DNA from: Lagierella sp.
GTDB lineage: Bacteria; Bacillota; Clostridia; Tissierellales; Peptoniphilaceae
Assembly (NCBI RefSeq): GCF_029983815.1
Contig: NZ_JASBYU010000002.1
Location: forward strand, 1-64,000
Reading direction: 5' to 3'
DNA: 64,000 nucleotides
The notes under the pieces were generated by a model, which saw only the letters and a program-made list of their open reading frames with translations, had not been told where the DNA came from and did not search any database. The translations under genes were made by a program, and so were the position numbers. Positions 16,411-25,422 of the stretch are shown here, piece by piece (position 1 is the stretch's first letter; each line of letters starts with the position of its first letter).

Positions 16411-17397
16411 TTACAGATGTAGCTTAACCTCGCCGACAATTTCATTCCTATGGTTTTTGATTTCCTTAGTAAAGAGATTATCAAAATAATCGTAATCCTT
16501 CTTTGGAATGACCTCAAGCTTTTTAAGAAGCTCAATTAAAATTAGATTTCTCATTACCCCTTTACCATCATAGGTCTTAATTGCAAAACCATACTTTCTA
16601 TCGGGAAGAAGCCCACCAAAATAGCCATTTGCTCCAGATTTTACGATAATTTTACCAGGATATCTGGAGATTAAGTAATGGTCTATCCTGTCAGAACCAG
16701 AAGTGTATTTAGAATTTAAAGTTATAGCTTCAATTATATCCTTAGAAGCACCTTCAAAACCTTCCAAATTTTCATAATCTGCCATCCTTGCCATGCCATA
16801 TGCAAAATCTCTCATACTCATAGCGTGGACAGGAACCCCACAGCCATCAACGGATATATGACTTAATGGGATTTCACATTGACAAACCCTTTCGATATTT
16901 TTGATGATGAGTTTTTGTACCGGATGGTCAATCTTATAATAGTCCTCCAAACTCCAACCCATAATTCTACAGGCAAGAAGCATTCCTGTATGTTTTCCAC
17001 TACAATTATTGTGAATATCCAGTGGAGAAATTCCTTCCTTTTTCATTCTTTCAGCCACATCTTCCTTAAAAGGATAGTGGGGACCACATTTTAAGGAACT
17101 TTCCTCGAGATTTGTCTTTTTAAGAAGTTTTCTAATAGTCTTTATATGAAAGTCCTCTCCCGAATGAGAAGCGCATATAATTGCGATTTCTTCCTTTGAG
17201 AGATTAAACTTTTCCTTAGCTCCAAGACTTAAAGGAGTCAAGGCCTGCATAAGCTTTGCAGAAGAACGAGGGAAGGAGATTTCATCGCCATTTCCCTTTT
17301 CATAAACAGTAGTTTTATTTTCATCAACTAGGATGACATTACCAAAGGTATATAGATCCTCGATTTGTCCTCTGGTAGTAGTAGCTAGTTTTTCCAT
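16411..17397 (-). CDS. L-asparaginase, Rhizobium-type (asparaginase II family)
   Basis: 328 residues from the ATG at 17397, chosen because GGTGAGGTG lies just upstream; a GTG four codons earlier would leave no site. The family hydrolyses asparagine to aspartate and ammonia. Diagnostic features are TRGQIED near the start, the SSAK motif at 45-48 holding the Ser/Lys catalytic pair, ASHSGE, and NNCSGKHTGM, whose Cys and Lys belong to the zinc/active-site network. Length agrees with the family. No signal peptide is present, so the enzyme is cytoplasmic. It is transcribed alone. Confidence 0.85.
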   Translation of the reverse strand: MEKLATTTRGQIEDLYTFGNVILVDENKTTVYEKGNGDEISFPRSSAKLMQALTPLSLGAKEKFNLSKEEIAIICASHSGEDFHIKTIRKLLKKTNLEESSLKCGPHYPFKEDVAERMKKEGISPLDIHNNCSGKHTGMLLACRIMGWSLEDYYKIDHPVQKLIIKNIERVCQCEIPLSHISVDGCGVPVHAMSMRDFAYGMARMADYENLEGFEGASKDIIEAITLNSKYTSGSDRIDHYLISRYPGKIIVKSGANGYFGGLLPDRKYGFAIKTYDGKGVMRNLILIELLKKLEVIPKKDYDYFDNLFTKEIKNHRNEIVGEVKLHL

Positions 17398-17483
17398 ATT
17401 ACACCTCACCTAGATTCATGTTTTTCAAATTTAAATTGTCTTTGATATTAATACCATTTTACCACTTATAGCACTGTAGTTGG

Positions 17484-17511
17484 GCAATATATTGCTATAT
17501 TTGGATATAAT
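17484..17511 (+). promoter_or_regulatory. Palindrome and -10 element before the P1 peptidase gene
   Basis: A perfect 12-base palindrome GCAATATATTGC (17484-17495) sits where a -35/spacer would lie, 10 bases upstream of TATAAT (17506-17511). The palindrome is a candidate operator; the -35 is poor. Confidence 0.4.
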
Positions 17512-17554
17512 AGTATAGTAGAAGACATTTAAAATTATAACGAAGGGAGCAAAT

Positions 17555-18604
17555 ATGGGTCTAAAAAAACAAATCGGGAAATTTAAAAAGGGAAGCAAAA
17601 ACAGTATTACCGACGTAAAGGGAGTTAAAGTTGGTCATACTACTTTGACGGGAGATGGGAAGGAGACTGGTGTTACTGCGATAATTCCAAAGGAAAATAT
17701 GTTTGAAGAAAAGCTCTTAGCAGCAAGCCATGTAATAAACGGTTTTGCAAAACCACAAGGCCTAATTCAGATAGATGAACTTGGAACTCTAGAGTCTCCA
17801 ATAGTTTTGACAAATACTTTATCCGTTGGAACTGCATTGACTGCATTAATAAAGCATATGCTTAAGGAAAATCCAGGAATAGGAGTCGAAACTGGAACCA
17901 TAAACTGCCCAATCTTAGAATGTAATGATATGAAGTTAAACGACATTAGAAGTCTTTTTGTAAAAGAGGAAGATGTATTCAATGCGCTAAAAAATGCTAA
18001 GGAAGACTTTGAAGAAGGTGCTGTCGGATCGGGAAGAGGAATGAGATGTCATGAACTAAAGGGTGGAATAGGAACTTCTTCTAGAATCGTTCATCTTGAA
18101 AAAGATTACACACTTGGAGTGCTAGTAATGACTAATCATGCTAAGTTTGAAGAACTTATGATAGATGGTAAAAATATAAGGACATTAAGGGAAGAGGAAC
18201 TTAAAGAAAAAATACAGGACAGTAAGGAGAGAGAACAAGGGTCCATAATTATTATAATTGCAACAGACTTACCACTTTCTTCAAGACAGTTGAAAAGATT
18301 ATGCAAAAGGTCCATGGCAGGAATATCCAGAACAGGAGCAAACTCTGGAAATGGAAGCGGAGAAGTTGCATTGGCTTTTTCAACCTACAATAAGATTCCC
18401 CATGAAAAGAAAAACTTTGCAGATATAAAGTGCATAATGGACGATAAATTAGACGATGTCTTTACAGCAACCATAGATGCCATCCATGAATCCATCCTAA
18501 GTTCCATGTTACATGCAGAAGAAGTGGTTGGATTTAGAGGGTTTAAAGTGGAGTCTTTGAGGGATATCCTTGAAGGAGTTGGTGGGTTTGAAGAATATTT
18601 GTAG
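17555..18604 (+). CDS. P1 family peptidase (DmpA/L-aminopeptidase D-esterase type)
   Basis: 349 residues. The family consists of self-cleaving N-terminal-nucleophile aminopeptidases of the DmpA fold. Visible signatures are ITDVKGVKVGHTT near the start, GxGRGMxCHELKGGIGTSSR in the middle, and IIIATDLPLSSRQLKRL followed by SGNGSGE, in which Ser268 is the expected autocleavage site and nucleophile. The full length is present. No signal peptide is seen. A role in turnover of small peptides fits the neighbouring asparaginase and the peptide uptake system downstream. AACGAAGGGAG precedes the ATG. Confidence 0.88.
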   Translation: MGLKKQIGKFKKGSKNSITDVKGVKVGHTTLTGDGKETGVTAIIPKENMFEEKLLAASHVINGFAKPQGLIQIDELGTLESPIVLTNTLSVGTALTALIKHMLKENPGIGVETGTINCPILECNDMKLNDIRSLFVKEEDVFNALKNAKEDFEEGAVGSGRGMRCHELKGGIGTSSRIVHLEKDYTLGVLVMTNHAKFEELMIDGKNIRTLREEELKEKIQDSKEREQGSIIIIIATDLPLSSRQLKRLCKRSMAGISRTGANSGNGSGEVALAFSTYNKIPHEKKNFADIKCIMDDKLDDVFTATIDAIHESILSSMLHAEEVVGFRGFKVESLRDILEGVGGFEEYL

Positions 18605-18607
18605 TTA

Positions 18608-18641
18608 AAAGGACTTCCAACCATTAGGGAAGTCCTTTGTA
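18608..18641 (+). terminator. Terminator between convergent P1 peptidase and CCA-enzyme genes
   Basis: AAAGGACTTCC (18608-18618) pairs perfectly with GGAAGTCCTTT (18628-18638). The T-runs are short on either strand, so it may act in both directions with moderate strength. Confidence 0.7.
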
Positions 18642-18648
18642 GGTGTTA

Positions 18649-19989
18649 TCAGTTTTTGCAAATCTCTTCTTGCACCTTTCCCGCAATATCCATCAATTTT
18701 TCTTTTCTATTGATATTTGGATCGGCAATTACCTGTTTTAGAAGATATACTAGAATCTTTTTGATATTTTCATTTCTGTACCCTAATTCAATCATATCTC
18801 TTCCATCTACTGCTAGGTGGGAGAGTTTATGTGGACCTTCATAAACTTTTTTATATGCCTCTTTGATTTCGTCAAGTTTGAAAAGTCGGTTTATATATAG
18901 TGGGCTTTGTGCTAGGGTATCTGCTTTGGTCATTTCCAGCAGGTCTAAGAAATCTTCATAGGAGAAGTTTCTATCGACTACAAATTTCATTATGGATTTT
19001 AATTTTGTATTTAGAACAGTATCGTGAAACTCGATTAGTTTTAAAACCTTATGTTTGTCCTCGTTTGAAAATTTTAGCCTATTTAAAATATCCCGTGCAA
19101 TTTCTACAGAATATTCACTATGATAATAGAAATGATCTTTTCCATTATCGACGGTTTTTGCAGGAACTTTTCCTACATCATGGAGAAGTGCCACATATTT
19201 TAAAAGCACATCATTCTTAATCTTAGTAACGGCCATTAGGCTGTGGTCTCCAACATTATAGATATGATAATTGTTATTTTGTGTAGTCTCAAACATCTTA
19301 TGAATTTCTGGAAAGAGAACATAAAAGATATTACAGTTATAGAGGTTTCGCAAAGTTTCAAAATCTCCACAGATTAAAGTCTTATCCAGCTCTATCTTAA
19401 TTCTCTCCATGGCTATATTTTTAAGTAGGTTAACGTTTTTACAAATGCTGAAAAGAGTATTCGTCTCTATTGAAAATTTCAGTTTTGCAGAAAATCGAAT
19501 TGCCCTCATTATCCTCAGCGCATCTTCTTTAAACCTTTCATCGGGGTTCCCCACCGCTTTGATTACTCGTCTTTTCAAGTCCTCTTGTCCATCAAATGGG
19601 TCAATGACTTTTTTGTTTATGTGATCATAGGCCATGGAATTAATTGTAAAGTCTCGTCTTTTTAGATCTTCTATCAGGTTTTTTGTAAAGCTGACTTGAC
19701 TAGGGTGTCTGTTGTCATCATAGGAATGGTCATATCTCATGGTGGTAATTTCATAGGTTTTTCCATTTATCAAAACTCCTATTGTTCCAAATTTTTCTCC
19801 CAAGGTAATTACCTTATGCCCATTAAAGACTTCTAGAATTTCAACGGGAGTAGCGTCTGTGGTAATGTCCCAATCTCCAGGAGTTTTTCCTAAAAGACTA
19901 TCTCTGACGCAACCTCCAACGGGATAGGCGTAGAAGTTTTCATCTTTAAATTTGTTGAGAATATATAAAACGTCACTTGGTAAATTCAT
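18649..19989 (-). CDS. cca: CCA tRNA nucleotidyltransferase with HD domain
   Basis: 446 residues. The enzyme adds or repairs the 3' CCA end of tRNAs. The class II nucleotidyltransferase head shows VGGCVRDSLLG (24-34) and the metal-binding DWDIT with Asp39 and Asp41, followed by the neck region with RRDFTINSMAYD and ERFKEDALRIMRAIRF. A C-terminal HD domain is marked by LLHDVGKVP near residue 262 and may give phosphohydrolase activity. GGGGAG lies three bases before the ATG. Transcribed leftwards after the HAD phosphatase gene. Confidence 0.93.
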   Translation of the reverse strand: MNLPSDVLYILNKFKDENFYAYPVGGCVRDSLLGKTPGDWDITTDATPVEILEVFNGHKVITLGEKFGTIGVLINGKTYEITTMRYDHSYDDNRHPSQVSFTKNLIEDLKRRDFTINSMAYDHINKKVIDPFDGQEDLKRRVIKAVGNPDERFKEDALRIMRAIRFSAKLKFSIETNTLFSICKNVNLLKNIAMERIKIELDKTLICGDFETLRNLYNCNIFYVLFPEIHKMFETTQNNNYHIYNVGDHSLMAVTKIKNDVLLKYVALLHDVGKVPAKTVDNGKDHFYYHSEYSVEIARDILNRLKFSNEDKHKVLKLIEFHDTVLNTKLKSIMKFVVDRNFSYEDFLDLLEMTKADTLAQSPLYINRLFKLDEIKEAYKKVYEGPHKLSHLAVDGRDMIELGYRNENIKKILVYLLKQVIADPNINRKEKLMDIAGKVQEEICKN

Positions 19990-20024
19990 AATCTCCCCTC
20001 TTACAAAGAAAAATAGCTCTAGGG

Positions 20025-20678
20025 CTATTTTTCAAAAATTCCATAATTTAATTCATTATAATTTAAGATAAATTGATTTGCTAGGGTTTTAATCCTATCT
20101 TCATCATGTTTAGAAGTTTCATCAGAAATGGCTACAATATTGCCGTTTAAACCCTTTACAGTCTCTATGCAATATAGAGCATCTTCAAATACTACAGTAC
20201 TGGAGATGTCGCTTTCTAAACGCAAGGAGGCCTTTTTCCAATAAAGTGGGTCGCTTTTGAGATGGCCGATATTGTCACAGGTTTGAACAAATTCAAAGTA
20301 ATCAAGCAGACCTTTAGACTTTAAGGCTTCCAGTGCTATGTGTTCAGGGGTAGCGGTGGCTACAGCCATCTTTACATTCTTGGATTTAAGCATATCTAGA
20401 CATTCTAAAATTCCTGGTTTTAGAGAAAATTCATGTAAATATCCCTGTCTCATAATCTCCAAAATATTTTTAAAACTCTTTTCGGGAGCCTCTTTAACAC
20501 CAAAATCTCTATTTACATTTGTTAGAATATCGTTCATTGACAGACCAATTAAAGTCTTTTTATAATCTATATCAAAAATGATTCCCAGCTTTGAAAAATA
20601 ATCTTCAAGAACTGTACTCCACTTTGCCATGGAGTCAATCATAGTTCCGTCCATATCAAAAATTGCTTTTCTTGTCAT
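20025..20678 (-). CDS. HAD-superfamily phosphatase (phosphoglycolate phosphatase/beta-PGM-like)
   Basis: 217 residues with HAD motif I DMDGT (Asp8, Asp10), motif II in VATATPEH, and motif III/IV with KSDPLYWKKA and VVFEDALYCIE. The helical cap after motif I matches subfamily I. Substrate specificity cannot be read from the sequence. GGAGGTAGGT precedes the ATG. It lies upstream of and in line with cca, with a 35-base gap, so the two may be cotranscribed. Confidence 0.85.
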   Translation of the reverse strand: MTRKAIFDMDGTMIDSMAKWSTVLEDYFSKLGIIFDIDYKKTLIGLSMNDILTNVNRDFGVKEAPEKSFKNILEIMRQGYLHEFSLKPGILECLDMLKSKNVKMAVATATPEHIALEALKSKGLLDYFEFVQTCDNIGHLKSDPLYWKKASLRLESDISSTVVFEDALYCIETVKGLNGNIVAISDETSKHDEDRIKTLANQFILNYNELNYGIFEK

Positions 20679-20782
20679 ACCTACCTCCTACCTACAGTAT
20701 AACATGATTTCGACCAGTCGTATCTGAATGTAGGTGGAATGTTAAGTATCGGAATTTTAATTCCACTATTTATTAATATATT

Positions 20783-20798
20783 AATGTTATTTAACATT
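20783..20798. promoter_or_regulatory. Palindrome upstream of the peptide ABC operon (candidate operator)
   Basis: AATGTTA-TT-TAACATT, a perfect 7-bp inverted repeat. Further AATGTTAA half-sites occur near 20738 and 20807. They lie 150-215 bases before the substrate-binding protein gene, in an otherwise gene-free 274-base gap, and fit a repressor site. Confidence 0.4.
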
Positions 20799-20952
20799 GG
20801 GACAAAAATGTTAAATAAGTTTGTAAACTAACTCTTTATTTAATTTAAATCTTATATTATTATAGTGTATGAACACACAAATCAAAGGAGCATTAAAGCA
20901 TATAAATTGCAATATTGTTTTGATTTTGTAAAAAAACAAATAGGGGGTAATG

Positions 20953-22578
20953 ATGAAGAAGAAGATATTGGCAATCATATTGATAATGGCATTTTTAATC
21001 ACTGGTTGCAAAGCAAAAGGCGGTAAAACAAATGGTTCTGAAGTAACAGAGGGAAAGTCTAGTGGTGAAGAAAAGATATTTACTTTAACTCTTTTTCAAA
21101 ATCCTAAGACTTTGGACATCCAAAAGACTAACGCAGATTATTTTATTCCAATTCAAATATACAACAGATTGGTTGAGACTGAAGTTGGAGAAAGTGGTGA
21201 ACCAGAGATTGTGCCTAGTCTTGCTAAAAGTTGGGAAGTTTCAGAGGATGGATTGGTTTATACTTTTCATCTAAATAAGGGCGTTAAGTTCCATAATGGT
21301 GAAGAATTAAAGGCTGATGACGTTCTTTTTACTATTGAAAAGATGATGGATCCTAAAGAAGCAACTGTAAATAGTTCTGTATTTGAAGCGATTAAAGGAT
21401 CAAAGGAAAAACTTGAAGGCAAAGCTGAAAAGGTTGAAGGGGTTAAGGTGGTAGATGACTACACTGTCGAACTAACTTTAGAAAAACCATCGGGTCCATT
21501 TTTAGCTGGACTTTCTGGAGCTCCTGCATCCATTTTTAACAGAAAAGCTGTTGAAGAAGGTAAGGATAAGTTTGGGTTTGATCCTGAATATACAGTAGGT
21601 ACTGGATATATGAAATTTAAGGATTGGACTCAAGATAAAGAGATCAACCTTATTAGAAATGACGACTATTTTAAAGAACCTGCCAAGGTAGATGGAGTTA
21701 AATACCTAATGAATATTGACAAAGCTACCGAAAGAATGATGTTTGAAAATGGTGAAATTGACTATTTATCTCTTGATAAGGCAAGTTATGAAAAGTACAA
21801 TAGCGATGATAAATATAAAGAGTATATAACAGAATATTCTGGACCTAGCATGGACTATATGGTATTTAATCAAAAGGATCCAAATATGGCAAAACTTGAA
21901 GTGAGACAGGCCATAAGTAAAGCAATTGATAGGGAGACATTTAACAAGACTTTCTATGATGGAGAAGGGATTTTGATAAATGGTGTAGTTCCTCCGGGAA
22001 TGCCAGGTTATCAAAAAAATCTTCCTGAGATTGAATACAATCCCAATGAGGCGAAAGAATTAATTGAAAAGGCAAATATAGATAAGAGCTCACCTTTTAT
22101 CATACTTCAAAATGGTGATTCTGAGTATACTCATCCTATGAATGAAATGCTTCAAAAGATGCTTAAGGAAGTAGGAATTGAAGCAGAAATCAAAAATATG
22201 GATATGACTAGTTATTGGGATACGGTATTTAGTGGTGAAGGTTTTTCTATGACTATAGGACCTGTTACTGCAGACGTAGCTGATCCTGATGATTTCTACG
22301 CTTCATTTACAGTGGAAGACAGTGGTGCTAATGGGTACAATGTAACTGATGAAGAATTATCCAAAAAGATCAATGAAGCAAGGGATATAACAGATACTGA
22401 TGAAAGAATTAAAGCATTAAATGAGCTTGATAAGGAGATAGTTCATGAAAAGGCTCTTTATTTTCCTATCGCTTCTAAGGTTCGAAGATACATCACCAGT
22501 TCAAGAGTGAAAAATCTTAATCTTTCTTGGCAAGGATGGGTAGCTGGAGCTACTTATGGTGTTGAAATTGAAGAATAG
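20953..22578 (+). CDS. Solute-binding lipoprotein of a peptide-type ABC transporter
   Basis: 541 residues from the second ATG of an ATGATG pair (better spacing from AGGGGGT). A lipoprotein signal ends in LITGC, so the mature protein is anchored outside by a lipidated Cys. The family 5 solute-binding fold is shown by LAKSWEVSEDGLVYTFHL, VKFHNGEELKADDVLFT and LEVRQAISKAIDRE. It captures oligopeptides or a related solute for the permease and ATPase genes that follow. A hairpin separates it from those genes. Nickel binding is a less likely alternative. Confidence 0.88.
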   Translation: MKKKILAIILIMAFLITGCKAKGGKTNGSEVTEGKSSGEEKIFTLTLFQNPKTLDIQKTNADYFIPIQIYNRLVETEVGESGEPEIVPSLAKSWEVSEDGLVYTFHLNKGVKFHNGEELKADDVLFTIEKMMDPKEATVNSSVFEAIKGSKEKLEGKAEKVEGVKVVDDYTVELTLEKPSGPFLAGLSGAPASIFNRKAVEEGKDKFGFDPEYTVGTGYMKFKDWTQDKEINLIRNDDYFKEPAKVDGVKYLMNIDKATERMMFENGEIDYLSLDKASYEKYNSDDKYKEYITEYSGPSMDYMVFNQKDPNMAKLEVRQAISKAIDRETFNKTFYDGEGILINGVVPPGMPGYQKNLPEIEYNPNEAKELIEKANIDKSSPFIILQNGDSEYTHPMNEMLQKMLKEVGIEAEIKNMDMTSYWDTVFSGEGFSMTIGPVTADVADPDDFYASFTVEDSGANGYNVTDEELSKKINEARDITDTDERIKALNELDKEIVHEKALYFPIASKVRRYITSSRVKNLNLSWQGWVAGATYGVEIEE

Positions 22579-22605
22579 TTCAATTTAATTAAGCTAATAC
22601 AAATG

Positions 22606-22640
22606 CCCCAAAATCCACATACTAGGATTGAGGGGTTTTT
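22606..22640 (+). terminator. Attenuating terminator between binding-protein and permease genes
   Basis: CCCC (22606-22609) and AATCC (22612-22616) pair with GGATT (22625-22629) and GGGG (22632-22635), separated by a 2x2 internal loop, followed by TTTTT. It probably limits read-through so that binding protein exceeds permease. Confidence 0.6.
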
Positions 22641-22689
22641 GTAAGCTATATGCTTGAAAGGATTTGTAATATTTAAGAAAGAGGAAAAT

Positions 22690-23610
22690 ATGAATAAATT
22701 TTTATTAAAACGATTTATCCAATCTATAGTAATATTTTTTGGGGTAGTATTTATAACTTTTTTGCTTATGAATATAATACCTGGCAATGCAGCAACTGCA
22801 TTAATTGGAGAAAAGACCAATGCCAAAGTATATGAAAGAGTACTAAAAGAACTGGAATTGGATAAACCTGTTGCAGAGAGATTTTTTAGCTACATATCAA
22901 AACTTTTGGAAGGGGATTTAGGTAAGTCTATCATAATGAACCAATCTGTGGCAGAAATTATTAAGAAAGCATTCCCCAATACGCTTAAACTCTCCCTTGC
23001 AGCCATGATGATATCATGGGGGTTTGGAATATTATTTGGAGTACTTGCGGCAATGTATCAGGGTACTTTTGTAGATAGACTGTTAATGTTTAACTCCATT
23101 TTAGGAATCTCTATGCCAACTTTTTGGATAGCCATACTTTTGCAATATATTTTTGCTTATAAGTTGAAGCTTGTACCTATTTCAGGATTTGGGAGCATAA
23201 AGGAATTAATTTTACCAGCTATTGTATTAGGATGGAGTTTTTCGGGAGAAATTACAAGGGTTTTAAAGGAAAATATCAAATATACAATGAAAGAAGGGTA
23301 TGTGGATACTGCTAGGATAAAGGGACTTTCGAAATTTCAAATTATAATAAGACACGCTTTGAAATCTAGCATGTTACCTATCGTAACCATTATGATTCTA
23401 CAATTTACATCCCTACTTGGAGGGGCAATGATTACAGAGACAATCTTTGGGATTCCTGGTCTTGGAACATTATCAATTTCTGCGCTCACCAACAGGGACT
23501 TGCCATTACTCCAAGGGACTATTTTGCTTGCAACTTCAATTATTATACTGGGCAACTTCCTTTCTGATATTCTATATTCAATTATAGATCCAAGGATAAG
23601 GGTGGAATAG
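22690..23610 (+). CDS. Peptide-type ABC transporter permease (DppB/OppB-like)
   Basis: 306 residues from the ATG at 22690, selected for the AAAGAGGAAAA site; an in-frame upstream ATG has none. Six membrane segments follow the DppB pattern: the first helix at ~9-30, then a long extracytoplasmic loop with the DxPVxxRFxxYxxxLLxGDLGxS-like sequence. A cytoplasmic EAA-type loop is near residues 205-225 (YVDTARIKGLSKFQIIIRHAL). It forms the channel with the permease encoded two bases downstream. Confidence 0.9.
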   Translation: MNKFLLKRFIQSIVIFFGVVFITFLLMNIIPGNAATALIGEKTNAKVYERVLKELELDKPVAERFFSYISKLLEGDLGKSIIMNQSVAEIIKKAFPNTLKLSLAAMMISWGFGILFGVLAAMYQGTFVDRLLMFNSILGISMPTFWIAILLQYIFAYKLKLVPISGFGSIKELILPAIVLGWSFSGEITRVLKENIKYTMKEGYVDTARIKGLSKFQIIIRHALKSSMLPIVTIMILQFTSLLGGAMITETIFGIPGLGTLSISALTNRDLPLLQGTILLATSIIILGNFLSDILYSIIDPRIRVE

Positions 23611-23611
23611 A

Positions 23612-24448
23612 ATGAAAAGATTTTTAAAATTTACAAAAAGACGTCCTATAATGATAATTTCTGTGACAATAATCACTATACTTATTATAATGGCGGTTTT
23701 TGCTCCTCTAGTAGCTCCTTATGAAGTAGATGAAACCAGTTTTTCAGCACCGTTGGCACCTCCATCAAAAAAATATTTACTAGGAACTGATGAATTAAGT
23801 CGTGATATTTTTTCTAGAATAGTTTATGGACTTAGGATGTCATTGTTTATAGGGTTTGTACCTACGACTATTAATATCGTCATTGGATCCTTTGTAGGAA
23901 TGTTGGCTGGCTCTTCAAATAAGTATCTTGATTCCATTTTGATGAGGATTGTAGATATAGGACTGTCCTATCCATTTATGATTTTGGCAATGGCGATTGT
24001 GTACAATATGGGTTCAGGGCTAGGCTCAATGATGTTAGCTCTTGTAATCTTTGGGTGGACTCCTTCTGCAAGGATTATTAGATCCCAAACAAAACAGATT
24101 GTAAATTTGCCATATATAGATGCGGCTAAAGCCTCTGGAATTTCGAAATTTGGAATGATTTTTACTCATATTCTTCCCAATGTAAAACATACTGTACTGG
24201 TTCTTTATACAATGGGTATTCCGTCTGCAATTTTAGCGGAAGCAGGAATTAGCTTTTTGGGTTTTGGTGCACAAGCTCCTTTAACTAGTTTAGGACTCAT
24301 GGTGTCCAAGGGAAGAAGTTTCTTATTTGATGCGCCTTGGATTTCTATAGCTCCTGGAGTTTTTATATTATTATTGTCATTAAGCTTTAACTTTTTAGGT
24401 GACGAATTAAGTGTTTATTTTGGAATTGATAGAAAGGAAATTAAATGA
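23612..24448 (+). CDS. Peptide-type ABC transporter permease (DppC/OppC-like)
   Basis: 278 residues with the DppC layout: N-terminal helix (~14-35), the LGTDELSRDIFSRIVYG block near residues 55-71, and the EAA loop YIDAAKASGISKFGMIFTHILPN near 168-190. Five further membrane segments. Its stop codon overlaps the start of the first ATPase gene (ATGA). Together with the upstream permease it forms the translocation channel. Confidence 0.9.
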   Translation: MKRFLKFTKRRPIMIISVTIITILIIMAVFAPLVAPYEVDETSFSAPLAPPSKKYLLGTDELSRDIFSRIVYGLRMSLFIGFVPTTINIVIGSFVGMLAGSSNKYLDSILMRIVDIGLSYPFMILAMAIVYNMGSGLGSMMLALVIFGWTPSARIIRSQTKQIVNLPYIDAAKASGISKFGMIFTHILPNVKHTVLVLYTMGIPSAILAEAGISFLGFGAQAPLTSLGLMVSKGRSFLFDAPWISIAPGVFILLLSLSFNFLGDELSVYFGIDRKEIK

Positions 24449-25422
24449 TGGAAAAAGATTTAGATATCAATGACAATGGAATACTTTTAGATGTAAAGAA
24501 TTTGACCATCGGAATTAAAGGAAGAAAAAAAGATTTAATTTTAGTTGAAAATTTTTCTATTGAAGTAAGAAGAGGACAAGTTGTTGCCATGGCAGGAGAA
24601 TCAGGATGTGGCAAAAGTATGGTGTGTAAGGGACTTCTTGGAATCTTACCAGATGGTATTGAGATTCTTTCAGGAAGCATAATATACAACGGGAAAGAGA
24701 TAAAAACTGAAAAAGATCTAAAGGAAATTAGGGGCAAAGATGTTAATATGATATTTCAAGAACCTGTAAGTGCATTACATCCTTTAAAAAAGATTGGAAG
24801 ACAAATTGGAGAAGGACTTAAAATACATTCTAAATTTAATGATCAAGATATAAAGAATAAAGTGCTGCAGGTTATGAAATCGGTAGGGATAAACAACCCT
24901 CAAAAAAGATACAATCAATATCCTCACCAGTTGTCTGGAGGGCTTTGTCAAAGGGTCGTGATAGCAATGGCCATTATCAACAATCCAAAGCTTATAATTG
25001 CTGATGAGCCCACAACTTCATTAGATGTTACCGTACAAGCAAAAATTTTAAAACTTCTTAAGGATTTGAATCGAGAAAAGAAAACTTCAATAATATTTGT
25101 CTCACATGACTTGGCAGTTTTATCTCAAATTGGTGAGAGAATCAATATTATGTATTGTGGGGAGATAGTGGAAGAAAATTCAACAAAAGAAATATTTACC
25201 AATCCCAAACATCCATATACAAAAGATTTACTAAGTTCTATTCCAGAAATAGGTAAAGAATATTTAAGACCGATAAGAGGATCTGTGCCAATTCCTGAAG
25301 AATATCCTGTGCTCTGTAAATATAAGGATCGTTGTGAGGAAAAATTTTGTTCTTGTGAATCTATAAAACCTAAACTAGTGGAGGTGAAAGATGGAAAAGT
25401 CCGATGCCTTAAATTTGAATAA
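24445..25422 (+). CDS. Peptide ABC transporter ATP-binding protein (DppD/OppD-like)
   Basis: 325 residues. Walker A GESGCGKSM near 52-60, signature LSGGLCQR near 155, Walker B LIIADEPTTSLD near 178, and the C-terminal oligopeptide-transporter domain with a Cys-rich stretch (CKYKDRCEEKFCSCESIKP), which in this family can bind an iron-sulfur cluster. The signature has Leu-Cys in place of the usual Gln-Met/Arg. It overlaps the next gene by 32 bases. Confidence 0.9.
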   Translation: MMEKDLDINDNGILLDVKNLTIGIKGRKKDLILVENFSIEVRRGQVVAMAGESGCGKSMVCKGLLGILPDGIEILSGSIIYNGKEIKTEKDLKEIRGKDVNMIFQEPVSALHPLKKIGRQIGEGLKIHSKFNDQDIKNKVLQVMKSVGINNPQKRYNQYPHQLSGGLCQRVVIAMAIINNPKLIIADEPTTSLDVTVQAKILKLLKDLNREKKTSIIFVSHDLAVLSQIGERINIMYCGEIVEENSTKEIFTNPKHPYTKDLLSSIPEIGKEYLRPIRGSVPIPEEYPVLCKYKDRCEEKFCSCESIKPKLVEVKDGKVRCLKFE

